64,000 nt of DNA from an uncultured Saprospiraceae bacterium (GCA_937980645.1 CALJPQ010000013.1:1-64000), one strand, 5' to 3'; counted from the first letter of the stretch, positions 1-9,063 are shown. Notes: a model not told the origin generated them from the sequence alone. Translations and numbers: made by a program.

Positions 1-109
1 GTTCTCCCTGGAGTTTTTTCAACTCCTTTTCGAACTCCTTGCGTTTCATCTTGGGGTGCGGTTCTGCTGCCGCCGACGCCTTGACCTTCTTGCCTTTCTT
101 CTTGGACAT
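1..109 (-). CDS. ppk2: Polyphosphate kinase 2 family protein, N-terminal fragment (runs off left edge)
   Basis: Only the first 36 codons are in the window. The protein begins MSKKKGKKVKAS, a lysine-rich tail, then reads PKMKRKEFEKELKKLQGE. That is how PPK2 proteins usually open, just before the conserved stretch leading to their Walker A region; PPK2 enzymes transfer phosphate between polyphosphate and nucleotides. The ATG at 109 is preceded by AAAGGAG on the minus strand, one of the few clear Shine-Dalgarno sequences here. The catalytic part lies outside the window, so the assignment rests on the N-terminal pattern alone. Confidence 0.6.
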   Translation of the reverse strand, partial: MSKKKGKKVKASAAAEPHPKMKRKEFEKELKKLQGE

Positions 110-180
110 GTTAAATCTCCTTTCTCTGATTTTTCTCCTAAATTAGTACAATGTTATGTTGATTAAGAATGCTGCGTTTC

Positions 181-1749
181 TTAGATTGTATGTCCCTCCT
201 GTGCTCCTGTAACCACCGTTTCGTGGGCGGTTGGTTCCACCCGCTGACCGCCGATACCATAAAGCGTGGCTTCTTCGGGTGGCGCTTCAATTGCTACTTC
301 AGGCTCAACGTGTTTAATTTGGAAGCCCAGGGCGGCGTAGGCCAGTGAGATGATCACATTGGTTAAATTGAAAAAACAGAAGGGCAAATAGGCCATGGTA
401 GCAACACCTAGCGTGGCCGACATATAAGCGCCGCAACTGTTCCACGGTACCAGCGGCGAGGTAATGGTTCCCGTATCCTCAATTTGCCGCGACAGCGTTT
501 GGGGTGCAATATTTTTCTGTTGATAGGCTTCCCGGTACATACGCCCCGGTAGAACAATAGCCATATATTGATCACCGGCAATGATGTTTACGCCGATGGA
601 CGTCAGGCCCGTAGCCAATAGCAGAGATCGGTCGGATTTGGCTTTCTGCAAAACGGGCTGGATCAATCGGGCCAGTAACCCGGTATGCTCCATTACCCCA
701 CCAAAGGCCATGGCGCTGATAATCAACCAGACGGTGGTCAACATACTTGCCATCCCCCCGCGAGAAAACAGGGAGTCTAAGCCCTCATAGCCCGAGTCAA
801 CGACAAATCCGGTGGCCATAGCCGACCAAACGCCTTTGAGCATGGCCATAGGGGTACTGAGATCGGGGGTATTGGCAAAAGCCAGCACCAACTCCGGCTG
901 TAAAACCACCGCCGTAATCCCCCCCACCAAAGCGCCAACAATAATGGCCAAAAAAGCTGACACGCGCATAAAAGACAGAATCAGGACAACCAACAAAGGT
1001 ATAAGGGTCAACAAGCCCACAAAATAGATACTCTCAATCGCTACAAGCACCTCCGTCAAGTCAAGCGGGGCGATGAACTCGCCGCTGAAGCCCACAACGG
1101 CAAATAGAACCAGAGCGATGATGATCGAAGGGACGGCCGTCCACATCATCCCCTTGATATGCGTGTACAAATCGGTCCCCGCCACAGCCGGAGCCAGGTT
1201 GGTAGTTTCGGACAGCGGCGACATTTTATCGCCAAAGTAGGCGCCCGAAATAACGGCGCCGGCCACCATTCCTTCGGGTATGCCCAGGGCCTTGCCGATG
1301 CCAATAAGGGCGATACCTACAGTAGCAGAGGTCGTCCAGGAGCTGCCCGTCGCTACCGATATGACCGAACAGACCAGCACCGTTACGGGCAAAAAGACCT
1401 TCGGGCTGAGCAACTGGATACCGCCGTAGATCAGCGTCGGAATGGTGCCACTGACCATCCAGGTGCCCGCCAGTGCACCTACTAAGAGCAGGATGAGAAT
1501 GGCTTCGGTCGTGGATTTGAGGTTATTGGACACCTCTTCGACCATCTGGTGGTAAGTAACGCCGTTGAGAAAGCCCACCACCGCTGCCACCGCTGCGCCC
1601 ATGAGCAGGATGAACTGGTTGGAGCCGCTCAGCGAGTCGTCACCAAAGACCAGCACGTTGTAGGCCAGCAGCCCAATGAGCACTACGACAGGCAGCAGCG
1701 CCTCACCAATGCTCAGTTCTTTGTTCCGAATGATGCGGATGTTCTTCAT
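181..1749 (-). CDS. nhaC: Na+/H+ antiporter, NhaC family
   Basis: Predicted inner-membrane antiporter that exchanges sodium for protons. The protein has 11 or more hydrophobic segments and reads like NhaC throughout: an N-terminal SIGEALLPVVVLIGLL segment, a central SVATGSSWTTSATVG loop, GAYFGDKMSPLSETTNLAP, and near the C terminus SPLVPWNSCGAYMS, all typical of the family. From the ATG at 1749 it is 522 residues; the frame stays open to a TTG at 1791 (536 residues), but the extra 14 residues are low-complexity, so I prefer the ATG. A TACTTTTG promoter element lies at 1845-1852. The gene stands alone, between ppk2 on the same strand and a divergent secreted protein. The family is clear; the ion preference is not shown by sequence. 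Confidence 0.9.
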   Translation of the reverse strand: MKNIRIIRNKELSIGEALLPVVVLIGLLAYNVLVFGDDSLSGSNQFILLMGAAVAAVVGFLNGVTYHQMVEEVSNNLKSTTEAILILLLVGALAGTWMVSGTIPTLIYGGIQLLSPKVFLPVTVLVCSVISVATGSSWTTSATVGIALIGIGKALGIPEGMVAGAVISGAYFGDKMSPLSETTNLAPAVAGTDLYTHIKGMMWTAVPSIIIALVLFAVVGFSGEFIAPLDLTEVLVAIESIYFVGLLTLIPLLVVLILSFMRVSAFLAIIVGALVGGITAVVLQPELVLAFANTPDLSTPMAMLKGVWSAMATGFVVDSGYEGLDSLFSRGGMASMLTTVWLIISAMAFGGVMEHTGLLARLIQPVLQKAKSDRSLLLATGLTSIGVNIIAGDQYMAIVLPGRMYREAYQQKNIAPQTLSRQIEDTGTITSPLVPWNSCGAYMSATLGVATMAYLPFCFFNLTNVIISLAYAALGFQIKHVEPEVAIEAPPEEATLYGIGGQRVEPTAHETVVTGAQEGHTI

Positions 1750-1844
1750 GACTGGGTGTTTCGTTGTTGTTGCAGGTGATGTTTCCGACAAAAAATCGCT
1801 GGCGTACCGCTGTCGCGCAGAGGGTCTTGGCCGTTTTAAAGCGC

Positions 1845-1852
1845 CAAAAGTA
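1845..1852 (-). promoter_or_regulatory. Bacteroidota -7 promoter element for the NhaC gene
   Basis: TACTTTTG on the minus strand matches the TAnnTTTG consensus. It lies 95 nt upstream of the preferred ATG at 1749 and 53 nt upstream of the alternative TTG. No clear -33 TTTG box is visible. Confidence 0.45.
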
Positions 1853-2025
1853 GGTGTTTTAAGTTTTTAGGCAGGTGCCTTAAAAATAAATAACTACCAA
1901 TAGCGTAATCTCAAAAGAGCGTTTTCTTCAAAATCTACGGAAGGTTGATAACTAAAAGATGCGTCACTGTCTAATCTGCATGCAGAGCACGCATCTCAAC
2001 TTCACTAAAACAATTTACTATCCTT

Positions 2026-3897
2026 ATGCGAGTCATTACACTTTCTGCTGGTCTATTGCTATTCGCCCTTAACTCGAAGGCACAATTGGACATCCATTTA
2101 CCTATCGTCAATGAAGGCCCTTACGCCATTGCAGATACCGTTTATATGGCACCCGATGGAAATGATAGTAACCCTGGCACATTAGATAAACCTGTCCGCA
2201 CCTTTTCACGTGCACTCAGTTTAATCCCCTTTAAAAGTTTCGGTCTCCGCACCTATGGATTAGTACGTCTATTGCCGGGTATATATTACACTAATACAGG
2301 TTTTATTCAAGACAGGGAACAATGGGAAAAAAACGGAGCCTATAAAAACGTAAGTATAGAAGGCATTGGAGATGTGCTTATTCAAGGCCCTTCGCCTGCC
2401 CAACCCGCTACCAATCACCTCATTCGGCTCAGCGGAAGCCATATTTTCATTCGCAACGTTCGACTTAAATATGGTAATTTAAATGGCATCTACATTCATC
2501 CTTACGAAAGCCGCCCCCACGATATTCTCATCGAAAACGTACAAGTAGATAGTGTAAAAGGATTTGGAATACTCATCCAAAAAGCCGATAGAGTAGAAAT
2601 ACGTTACAGCGCCGCTCGCTACTCTGCCCGATTAGGTGAAGAAGGCCTTCCGCAATATTGTCAATGGCCAAGCGGCATCAAATTTTTGGCTTGTACACAT
2701 GCTACTATTCATCATTCGATAATTGCCTATACGCGAGGAGAAGGCCTAAATTTTCACAACACCCTCTATGGAAAGGCCTATCGGAATATATTGCACGATA
2801 ATCCCACTCAATTCTATGCTGATAATTCTGCCCGTTTACTCATTTATCAAAATTACCTGTACAACACGCCTGGTATTGGTGACCGATACTGGAAAACATG
2901 TCCCCAATTAGAAGCCTTTGAAGCTGGCAAGGCATTCCTTCTAGCCAACGAAGGCGCCTGTGTAGATGGGAATTTCCCTCGTTTCGAGTATTGTCTCACA
3001 AAATGCGCAGTTCCCGATGAGACTTTCCACAATGTAGATAGTGTATTCATATTTAATAATTTCATTCAGAACTCCGGACGATTCCTCGACTTCTGGCAAG
3101 GGAATGTTAATATATTAGGTACCAACTGCATCAAGAATGTATTTATCTGGCATAATACTTTCATTGGAACTTTGCAAAAAAGCGGTCACAAGGTGATAAT
3201 AGCAAACTTCTTTTTCCCAGATCACATCTTTCCAGTCGGCAGTCATGGTGCAGTCATGAATGCCAAAATCCAGAACAATATTTTTACATTTAACCCGGAT
3301 AGCGCTATCGTCTTGAATGAGGCATTTAACGCTCAAATCCAAGCACATGAAAAGGATTATTTGTTCGCCTCGAATCTGTGGAGTAAAGCACCTCCTGTGT
3401 CGAACACAGTTAGTGGCAGCAATAAAGAGCGTTCCGGGATGCGCTACCAGCTGTCATTACTGGGAGACACTGCTCTACACTATGTGGTGCCGGTTATAAG
3501 TTCGGATGGCGACACCTTAAACAAGGACTTTCTCTATTTAGTGCCCGCTATTACGCCAGAGGTAGCCATAGATTACAGAGGCCTTTCTCGCAACGGGCCT
3601 ATGACCAACATTGGTGCGTTTGAGTTACAGTCTTCTGTGTCCACTTCTATGATAGCTCGTTCAGAAAAAATCCGGCTGTATCCGGTGCCGACCATGGACG
3701 AGTTGTGGTTAGAACTCCGCGCTGAGGATTTGGAGGATGAGTTTGCTATTGAGATATATGACTGTAATGGCCGCTGCGTGAGTCAGGCTCAAAATGTAGT
3801 GCGCATACCTTGTGGTCATTTAAAATCAGGCGTTTACCACTTAGTGGTACGCAGCAAAGCCTGGATGTATCAAGGCACCTTTGTTAAAGTTCGATAA
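2026..3897 (+). CDS. Secreted parallel beta-helix protein with T9SS type A sorting domain
   Basis: 623 residues. A signal peptide (MRVITLSAGLLLFALNSKAQ, cleavage after about residue 19) is followed by a DUF1565-like start (DTVYMAPDGNDSNPGT) and a long right-handed parallel beta-helix region with short repeats such as IFIRNVRLKYGN and ILIENVQVDS. The last 80 or so residues (from IRLYPVPTMDELWLEL to YQGTFVKVR) look like a type A C-terminal sorting domain, so the protein should cross the outer membrane by the type IX system. Beta-helix proteins of this kind often act on polysaccharides; no catalytic residues can be named. The gene is clearly AT-richer than its neighbours and uses TTA, ATT and AAT freely, which suggests a different origin. 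It has no partner genes nearby. Confidence 0.85.
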   Translation: MRVITLSAGLLLFALNSKAQLDIHLPIVNEGPYAIADTVYMAPDGNDSNPGTLDKPVRTFSRALSLIPFKSFGLRTYGLVRLLPGIYYTNTGFIQDREQWEKNGAYKNVSIEGIGDVLIQGPSPAQPATNHLIRLSGSHIFIRNVRLKYGNLNGIYIHPYESRPHDILIENVQVDSVKGFGILIQKADRVEIRYSAARYSARLGEEGLPQYCQWPSGIKFLACTHATIHHSIIAYTRGEGLNFHNTLYGKAYRNILHDNPTQFYADNSARLLIYQNYLYNTPGIGDRYWKTCPQLEAFEAGKAFLLANEGACVDGNFPRFEYCLTKCAVPDETFHNVDSVFIFNNFIQNSGRFLDFWQGNVNILGTNCIKNVFIWHNTFIGTLQKSGHKVIIANFFFPDHIFPVGSHGAVMNAKIQNNIFTFNPDSAIVLNEAFNAQIQAHEKDYLFASNLWSKAPPVSNTVSGSNKERSGMRYQLSLLGDTALHYVVPVISSDGDTLNKDFLYLVPAITPEVAIDYRGLSRNGPMTNIGAFELQSSVSTSMIARSEKIRLYPVPTMDELWLELRAEDLEDEFAIEIYDCNGRCVSQAQNVVRIPCGHLKSGVYHLVVRSKAWMYQGTFVKVR

Positions 3898-3954
3898 GGC
3901 GCTTACAGCACTGGTTGAGCGTTTTCACGGGACGGGAAATGCATTTTGGGCACA

Positions 3955-3962
3955 TACCTTTG
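3955..3962 (+). promoter_or_regulatory. Bacteroidota -7 promoter element for the S41-like gene
   Basis: TACCTTTG, a perfect TAnnTTTG match, 28 nt upstream of the ATG at 3991. Its position supports the internal ATG over the longer open frame that begins at 3946. Confidence 0.6.
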
Positions 3963-3990
3963 CGTCGTTTTTCAAAGACACAAGACTGCT

Positions 3991-5271
3991 ATGACTCATA
4001 TTGCGTTTCCTGTTCTTTTCTTTTGGCTACTTGTATGGGCTGGTGGTTTGCAAGCCCAACACAGCGCTGCCGAGTGGAAAGCAGATATTGATCTGCTCAA
4101 GCGCGAGTTGCCTAAGCGCCACCCCGACTTGTTTCGTTACCACAGCCGCGAGGCCTTCGAGCGTGACTTAGACGAAGTGGCCGCGCTGGCCGAAGGAAAA
4201 AGCGACCTGGAAATAGGGTTGTTGCTTCAGGCAGCACTGGCCAAATGCCGGGATGTGAACACGCGCGTGGAGTTGTCGCCGCTGTTTCAGCAGTCGGGCC
4301 GGGTCATCCCGATTGGTTTGGGCTGGTACGAGGGTGGCCTGTACGTGAGTGCTACCGTTAGGCGTTTTTCGCCGGCCATGGGGCGGCGCGTGGTGTCCAT
4401 CAACGGCATCGAGCCGGATAGTATGCTGCGGTATTTGGGCGTCTTTTTTCCGCAGGAGAATGCCGAAACTGCGCGCCGCGATGGTCCGCTGTGGCTGCGT
4501 TTCCCCTTAGCCGTAGAGATGGCCGGAGTCGGCAAAGGCGACACGCTGGCTATGTTGATGGCCGATGAAACGGGCAAGCAATTTGGCATTTATGTGCATC
4601 CGATTGACTTTCGTAAAGACAAGGACGGTGCTTATCCGCTGCAGTTTGTACCTAAAGAGCCCGACTTCCGCTGGGACCCCATCAAGCAGGTGTTCAGCCT
4701 GCACTGGTCGGAGGCGCAGCAGGTCGTTTATGTGCAATACAATGGCTGTTTCAGCCAGGAGATGGCCCTGGCGGCAGGCGATACTGCAGTAGCGAGTCAA
4801 ATACCGCCCTTCCAGCCGGTACTTGACTCGCTACTCAAGCTGCTGGACGATTATCCGCTGGCGCGCCTGTTCTTCGACCTGCGCTTCAATTCGCTGGGTA
4901 AGCCCGACGACGGCCTGCGGCTGGTAGAAGCTCTGGCCAAGCACCCTCTGATCAACCAGCCCAACCGCCTCTATGTGGCCGTCAACCGCTACACAGCCGG
5001 CCCAGCGGTAGAAATTGCCGCGGCCTTTCAGCAGCGCACTCAGGCCCGACTTATCGGCGAGCCGCCCGCCCAGCGACCCAATCACTTTGCCGACCCGGAC
5101 TTCCTGATGCTGCCCAACAGCCGCCTGCAAGTGTTCTATGGGACGCGGCCCGTGCAGGCCATGCCGGGTAACCCGGAGACGCTGCGCATAGACATCCCAA
5201 TGGAGTTGCCTTTTGCCGCCTTCCGCGACGGACGCGACCCCCTGCTCGACTACGTGCGCAACCAGCGCTGA
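3991..5271 (+). CDS. S41-peptidase-like protein, probably without peptidase activity
   Basis: 426 residues from the ATG at 3991, which is followed by a good signal peptide (MTHIAFPVLFFWLLVWAGGLQAQ). The frame is open from 3946, but the promoter element at 3955-3962 lies inside that extension. The N-terminal half has a PDZ-like part (RVVSINGIEPDSML) and the C-terminal half the S41/tail-protease pattern: DLRFNSLG, then VNRYTAGPAVEIAAAF, then LIGEPPAQRPNHF and MLPNSRLQV. In active relatives of this branch the strand after the RYT-like motif reads TFSSA or TFSAA and carries the nucleophile; here it reads TAGPA. I infer a non-catalytic periplasmic or outer-membrane protein. An unrecognised alternative nucleophile cannot be excluded. 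Confidence 0.75.
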   Translation: MTHIAFPVLFFWLLVWAGGLQAQHSAAEWKADIDLLKRELPKRHPDLFRYHSREAFERDLDEVAALAEGKSDLEIGLLLQAALAKCRDVNTRVELSPLFQQSGRVIPIGLGWYEGGLYVSATVRRFSPAMGRRVVSINGIEPDSMLRYLGVFFPQENAETARRDGPLWLRFPLAVEMAGVGKGDTLAMLMADETGKQFGIYVHPIDFRKDKDGAYPLQFVPKEPDFRWDPIKQVFSLHWSEAQQVVYVQYNGCFSQEMALAAGDTAVASQIPPFQPVLDSLLKLLDDYPLARLFFDLRFNSLGKPDDGLRLVEALAKHPLINQPNRLYVAVNRYTAGPAVEIAAAFQQRTQARLIGEPPAQRPNHFADPDFLMLPNSRLQVFYGTRPVQAMPGNPETLRIDIPMELPFAAFRDGRDPLLDYVRNQR

Positions 5272-5307
5272 GGCCACGCACCGGTGCAGCGAAGCCAACC
5301 GTAGCTG

Positions 5308-5315
5308 TACCTTTA
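5308..5315 (+). promoter_or_regulatory. Probable -7 promoter element for the double-OmpA gene
   Basis: TACCTTTA, one mismatch from TAnnTTTG, 25 nt upstream of the ATG at 5341. Confidence 0.4.
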
Positions 5316-5340
5316 GGTCGAAAACAACGACCAGTCAGCT

Positions 5341-6405
5341 ATGCTCATCCGCAACTTGCTTCTCTCGGCGGCCCTCTGGCCGGCCTTAGCCTATGCTCAA
5401 AGCACTACGGATACCCTTCAGACGCTGCACGAAACGCACATCCTCTTCGCCTTCGGACGCGCAGACATCCGAGCGCAAGACACCCCGGCCCTGCAGCAGG
5501 CCGCTCAACGCTGGCGTGAGGCCGGCCCAAGCGCCCGCGTTCACATCAGCGCGCACACCGATGCCATTGGGAGCGAAAACTTCAACCTGCGTTTGTCGGC
5601 TCGCCGCGCTCAGGCCGTTGCTGGTGCATTACAAGACTTAGGCGTTGAAAAACGCTCTATCGTGCAGGCATATCAGGGAGAAGCCCTACCCGTAGCCGAC
5701 AACCATACCGACGAAGGCCGTCAGCGCAATCGGCGCGTCGAAATTGTCGTCGTTGCTCCTGTGCCCTCTACACCGCCGCCTCCGCCAGTACCCACAAGCC
5801 TCATTTCGGGGCGTGTAATTGACCCCAAAACCGGAAAACCCGTGGAGGCCTCCGTTTATTTGTCCACACGCAGCTGGCGCGACTCGCTGCGCACCGACAA
5901 AGACGGGCATTTCAGCATAAGACTGCCCAAAGACTCTGTTGTACGGCTGGAGGTCTTTGCCCCGGGCTACTTCTTCGACGCCAAAACCCTGCGCGTGGGC
6001 GCCGAAAACCCGCCGCTCCAATTCAGCCTGCCGCCAGCCACATCGGGCGAGAAAATCGCCCTGCGCAACCTGCTGTTTTACGGCAACCAGGCCGTGCTGC
6101 TGCCGCAGTCCGAGGGTGAATTGCCCAAAGTGCTGCGCTTCATGCAGATCAACCCGGAAGCGCGTATCGAAATTGCCGGCCACATCAATAACCCGCTCAA
6201 AAAGCCCGAGCAACTCGACTCATGGGAATGGGCGCTATCGGTAAACCGCGCCAAACTGGTGTATGAGTACTTGCTTAAAAACGGCATCTCGCCCGACAGG
6301 ATGCGCTACAAGGGCTATGGAAACACGGAAATGATTTACCCCAGCCCAGACGCCACTGAAGAACAGCAGGCCCAAAACCGGCGCGTAGAAATTCGCGTGC
6401 AATGA
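5341..6405 (+). CDS. Periplasmic protein with two OmpA domains flanking a carboxypeptidase-regulatory-like domain
   Basis: 354 residues with a signal peptide (MLIRNLLLSAALWPALAYAQ). Residues about 30-140 form an OmpA/MotB peptidoglycan-binding domain (FAFGRADIRAQD, ISAHTDAIGSENFNLRLSARRA, QRNRRVEIVVV). A proline-rich linker and a beta-sandwich like the carboxypeptidase regulatory domain follow (SGRVIDPKTGKPVEASVYL, TDKDGHFSIRLP). A second OmpA domain closes the protein (LLFYGNQAVLLPQS, SVNRAKLVYEYLLKNGI, AQNRRVEIRVQ). In the second copy the usual GHTD is replaced by GHIN, so its diaminopimelate contacts may be altered. Such proteins usually tether the outer membrane to the cell wall. No transmembrane barrel is present. 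Confidence 0.85.
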   Translation: MLIRNLLLSAALWPALAYAQSTTDTLQTLHETHILFAFGRADIRAQDTPALQQAAQRWREAGPSARVHISAHTDAIGSENFNLRLSARRAQAVAGALQDLGVEKRSIVQAYQGEALPVADNHTDEGRQRNRRVEIVVVAPVPSTPPPPPVPTSLISGRVIDPKTGKPVEASVYLSTRSWRDSLRTDKDGHFSIRLPKDSVVRLEVFAPGYFFDAKTLRVGAENPPLQFSLPPATSGEKIALRNLLFYGNQAVLLPQSEGELPKVLRFMQINPEARIEIAGHINNPLKKPEQLDSWEWALSVNRAKLVYEYLLKNGISPDRMRYKGYGNTEMIYPSPDATEEQQAQNRRVEIRVQ

Positions 6406-6586
6406 GCCGGCGAGGCGAACAATGGCGGTCGTGAGCAGACGCTGCAGGTGGCATTTGTCTAAAGCAGCATCCTGCTCATCACAAAACATGGGCGTTTGAG
6501 CGATTGGGCGAAGGAGCCAGCGTCCGGGATGCGAGGGTTTGTTTTTATACTTGCCGCGTATTGTGCACTAAAATTCAGCTTGCTTT

Positions 6587-7147
6587 ATGGAAAACACACC
6601 TACTCAGCCTCCTCTGCCCATCCATTGGAACATTGTCGTGCGCCAGGCGCTTGTATTGGCCGTGGCCATCATTGCCTACTCGGCGCTCATCTATGTGCTG
6701 GACATCAACGTGATGAGCATGAGCGCGGGCTTCATCAACTTCCTGCTTACCATTGCGTTGGGTGCTGGTGTGGCACTGATGACCATTCAGCACCAGCGCA
6801 CTTTGGATGGCGGTTTCATCAGCTTTGGGCGTGCCCTGTTAGTGGGTTTTGCCACGGCTGCCGGCGGTTTGTTTATATCGGGTTTCTGGAACTACATCTT
6901 AGTCAAGTTCATAGACCCAGACTATCCCACCCGCATGAAAGAGCAGATGCTCGAGGCCTGGAGCGAGGCTATGCCGCCGGAAGTTCTGGAAGAAATGGAG
7001 CGCTCTTCAACGGGTTTTGAGAAAATGGCCGACCTGGGCAGCACGGCCCTAACAAGCCTGTTTGTGGCGCTGTTCTTTGGCCTTATTAGTGGCCTGATAG
7101 CGGCAGCTATTGGCCGGCGTACTCCTAAGCCTGGGACTTCGGCATAA
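6587..7147 (+). CDS. DUF4199 family membrane protein
   Basis: 186 residues with four predicted membrane segments (VLAVAIIAYSALIYVL, FLLTIALGAGVALMTI, GRALLVGFATAAGGLFISGFW, and a C-terminal LTSLFVALFFGLISGLIAAAIG). The third hydrophobic region followed by a charged stretch ending in DPDYPTRMKEQMLEAW is characteristic of the Bacteroidota family DUF4199, whose function is unknown. The ATG at 6587 sits about 33 nt downstream of a weak promoter-like TATACTTG at 6546-6553. The next gene begins 17 nt after the stop, so the two may be co-transcribed. Confidence 0.75.
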   Translation: MENTPTQPPLPIHWNIVVRQALVLAVAIIAYSALIYVLDINVMSMSAGFINFLLTIALGAGVALMTIQHQRTLDGGFISFGRALLVGFATAAGGLFISGFWNYILVKFIDPDYPTRMKEQMLEAWSEAMPPEVLEEMERSSTGFEKMADLGSTALTSLFVALFFGLISGLIAAAIGRRTPKPGTSA

Positions 7148-7164
7148 AAAGAGGCTTCAGGCCT

Positions 7165-7722
7165 GTGCTTGTACAGAGGCTTTGGGTTTTCGGCGCCCCA
7201 GGTGCGGGCGTAACCACCTTGGGGCAGGGGCTGGCCGCTCGCATGGGCGTTCCATTTTTTGACACGGACGATTACTGCTGGTTTACCGACGACCCGCTCC
7301 CTTACCGGCGCAAGCGCAACGCGCAACACCGGCTGCGGCTGCTGACGCAAGACCTCGAAGGCCGCGAGCAGTTCGTCGTGGCCGGCGCCTTGTTGGGCTG
7401 GGGCGAGCCGCTTGTCGGGCGCTTCGATGCTGTGGTGTATCGCTGGCTGCCCGCCGACGTGCGTCTGGCGCGCATTCGGCAGCGCGAAGCCGAACGCTAC
7501 GGCATCGAGCGCATTTCGCCCGGCGGCGACCTTCACACGGTTTTTGAAAAATTCCTCTCCTGGGCCGAACAGTACGACACCGCACCACCCGAAAAATTGC
7601 GCAGCCGCACTGCCGAACAACAGTGGCTGCAACAACAAAGCCTGCCCATCATCTACAGCGCCGACGACCTGCCCTCACAGGCGTTAGTCGAAAACATATG
7701 GCAACGTCTCACCGCCCTTTAG
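7165..7722 (+). CDS. P-loop kinase-like protein (adenylate/shikimate kinase fold)
   Basis: 185 residues from a GTG start. A Walker A motif sits at the extreme N terminus (VFGAPGAGVTTLGQGLA; the usual GK is replaced by GV, so the conserved lysine is missing). DTDDY follows at about residue 32 and an arginine-rich lid-like region later (ADVRLARIRQREAERYG). This resembles small AAA/kinase proteins often annotated as ATP-binding protein or shikimate-kinase-like. Loss of the P-loop lysine would normally weaken nucleotide binding, so activity is uncertain. The stop overlaps the stop of the convergent ABC permease: both share the tetranucleotide TTAG at 7719-7722. Confidence 0.65.
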   Translation: MLVQRLWVFGAPGAGVTTLGQGLAARMGVPFFDTDDYCWFTDDPLPYRRKRNAQHRLRLLTQDLEGREQFVVAGALLGWGEPLVGRFDAVVYRWLPADVRLARIRQREAERYGIERISPGGDLHTVFEKFLSWAEQYDTAPPEKLRSRTAEQQWLQQQSLPIIYSADDLPSQALVENIWQRLTAL

Positions 7723-9038
7723 CGGTAGAACAACCACTTGCCTATCTCTTTGAGCGTAACCTTCTTTCCATATAGCAAAATGCCCACGCGATAAATGCGG
7801 CCTGCCAACCATACAAAGAAGAATGCCGACATTACCACAATCACCAGAGACAGTATCACCTGCCACAATGGCGGACTGAATGCCATGCGAAACGGCATCG
7901 CTATAGGCGAAAACAAGGGAAACAGCGAGGCAAACACCATCAAACCGCTATTAGGGCTACGAATGCCTACAAAGGCAACGATATAGAAAGCCAGAACAAT
8001 CGGAATGGTTACCGGCAACACCAGCGCCTGCCCTTCGCCGTAGTCATCGCTCATGGCTGAACCAATAGCGGCAAACAAAGATGCATAGATGAAATACCCG
8101 CCTAAAAAGAAAACAACAAAGGCCCCAATGAGCATGGGCCAGTTTTGCTTGTTGATTTCATTGAGCAATTGAAACGCCTCTGCCTGGGCTTCGTCCGGGT
8201 CTATGGCCGCCGCACCAGCACCCATGGCCGGCTGCATGGCGTTAGGGTCAAAATCTACCAATAACGGGACGATAAACATGACCGCACCGCCCAGCACCAC
8301 CCAGGCCAGCACCTGTGTCAGGCCCACGGCACCAGCGCCAATGATTTTGCCCAGCATCAGCTCAAAGGGCCGCACGCTCGACATCATGACCTCCACAATA
8401 CGGTTGGTCTTCTCTTCCATCACCGAGCGCATGACCATCTGGCCGTACATCATGACCATAAAGAACATAATAAACGCCACCACCGTGCCGATGAGCAGCC
8501 CAACGCCAGCGGTGTACTTGCTTTCGTCTTTGCCCCCCTGCGCAATGCTCTCTGGGTCAATGGAGACATCAGTCTCTAAGTTTTCCAAAGATGCCCGGTC
8601 AAATTTGAGCGAGTCAATTTTGAAGTCGCGCACCTTTTGTGCGATGCGCCGCTCAATCAGCTGGCGCCGCTCGGGGGCCAATTTCTCGTCGGAGTAGTAG
8701 TAAACGGTCAGGCTTTTTTGTTGGAGCGAGCGCAGGGCTGGCACTTGCAGTACGCCGTTGTATTGCCCATCCAACACGGCCTGCTTCAATTCGTCTAAGG
8801 TTTTGTCGGGAGCGGGGATGTATCGGATACCGCGCTCATCGGGCATGATGCCCAGCATGCCGGCTTCGTCTTTGACCGCAATGCGCGCCTCGGCGTCGCC
8901 TTCGTATTTGGTCAGGTAAATGATGACTAAAAAATAGACCAGCAAGCCCACTGGTGCCAGCAAAGTGCCGATAATGAAGGACTTTTTGCGGACGCGCGTG
9001 AGGTATTCGCGGCGAATAATCAGGCCCAGTTTGTTCAT
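7719..9038 (-). CDS. ABC-2 type permease, NatB/YhaP-like
   Basis: 439 residues. An N-terminal membrane anchor (IIRREYLTRVRKKSFIIGTLLAPVGLLVYFLVIIYL) is followed by a large extracytoplasmic domain of about 130 residues, then five or so membrane segments, beginning with YTAGVGLLIGTVVAFIMFFMVMMYGQMV and VMEEKTNRIVEVMMSSVRPFELMLGKI, the family's coupling region. This is the organisation of NatB-type sodium/drug exporters. Such permeases are normally encoded next to an ATPase; none is adjacent, but a NatA-like ATPase lies at 40108-41052. A TACCTTTG element at 9064-9071 is the likely promoter. What it transports is not evident. Confidence 0.85.
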   Translation of the reverse strand: MNKLGLIIRREYLTRVRKKSFIIGTLLAPVGLLVYFLVIIYLTKYEGDAEARIAVKDEAGMLGIMPDERGIRYIPAPDKTLDELKQAVLDGQYNGVLQVPALRSLQQKSLTVYYYSDEKLAPERRQLIERRIAQKVRDFKIDSLKFDRASLENLETDVSIDPESIAQGGKDESKYTAGVGLLIGTVVAFIMFFMVMMYGQMVMRSVMEEKTNRIVEVMMSSVRPFELMLGKIIGAGAVGLTQVLAWVVLGGAVMFIVPLLVDFDPNAMQPAMGAGAAAIDPDEAQAEAFQLLNEINKQNWPMLIGAFVVFFLGGYFIYASLFAAIGSAMSDDYGEGQALVLPVTIPIVLAFYIVAFVGIRSPNSGLMVFASLFPLFSPIAMPFRMAFSPPLWQVILSLVIVVMSAFFFVWLAGRIYRVGILLYGKKVTLKEIGKWLFYR

Positions 9039-9063
9039 GCAGCGGTAGCGTTTCTATGCCGTG

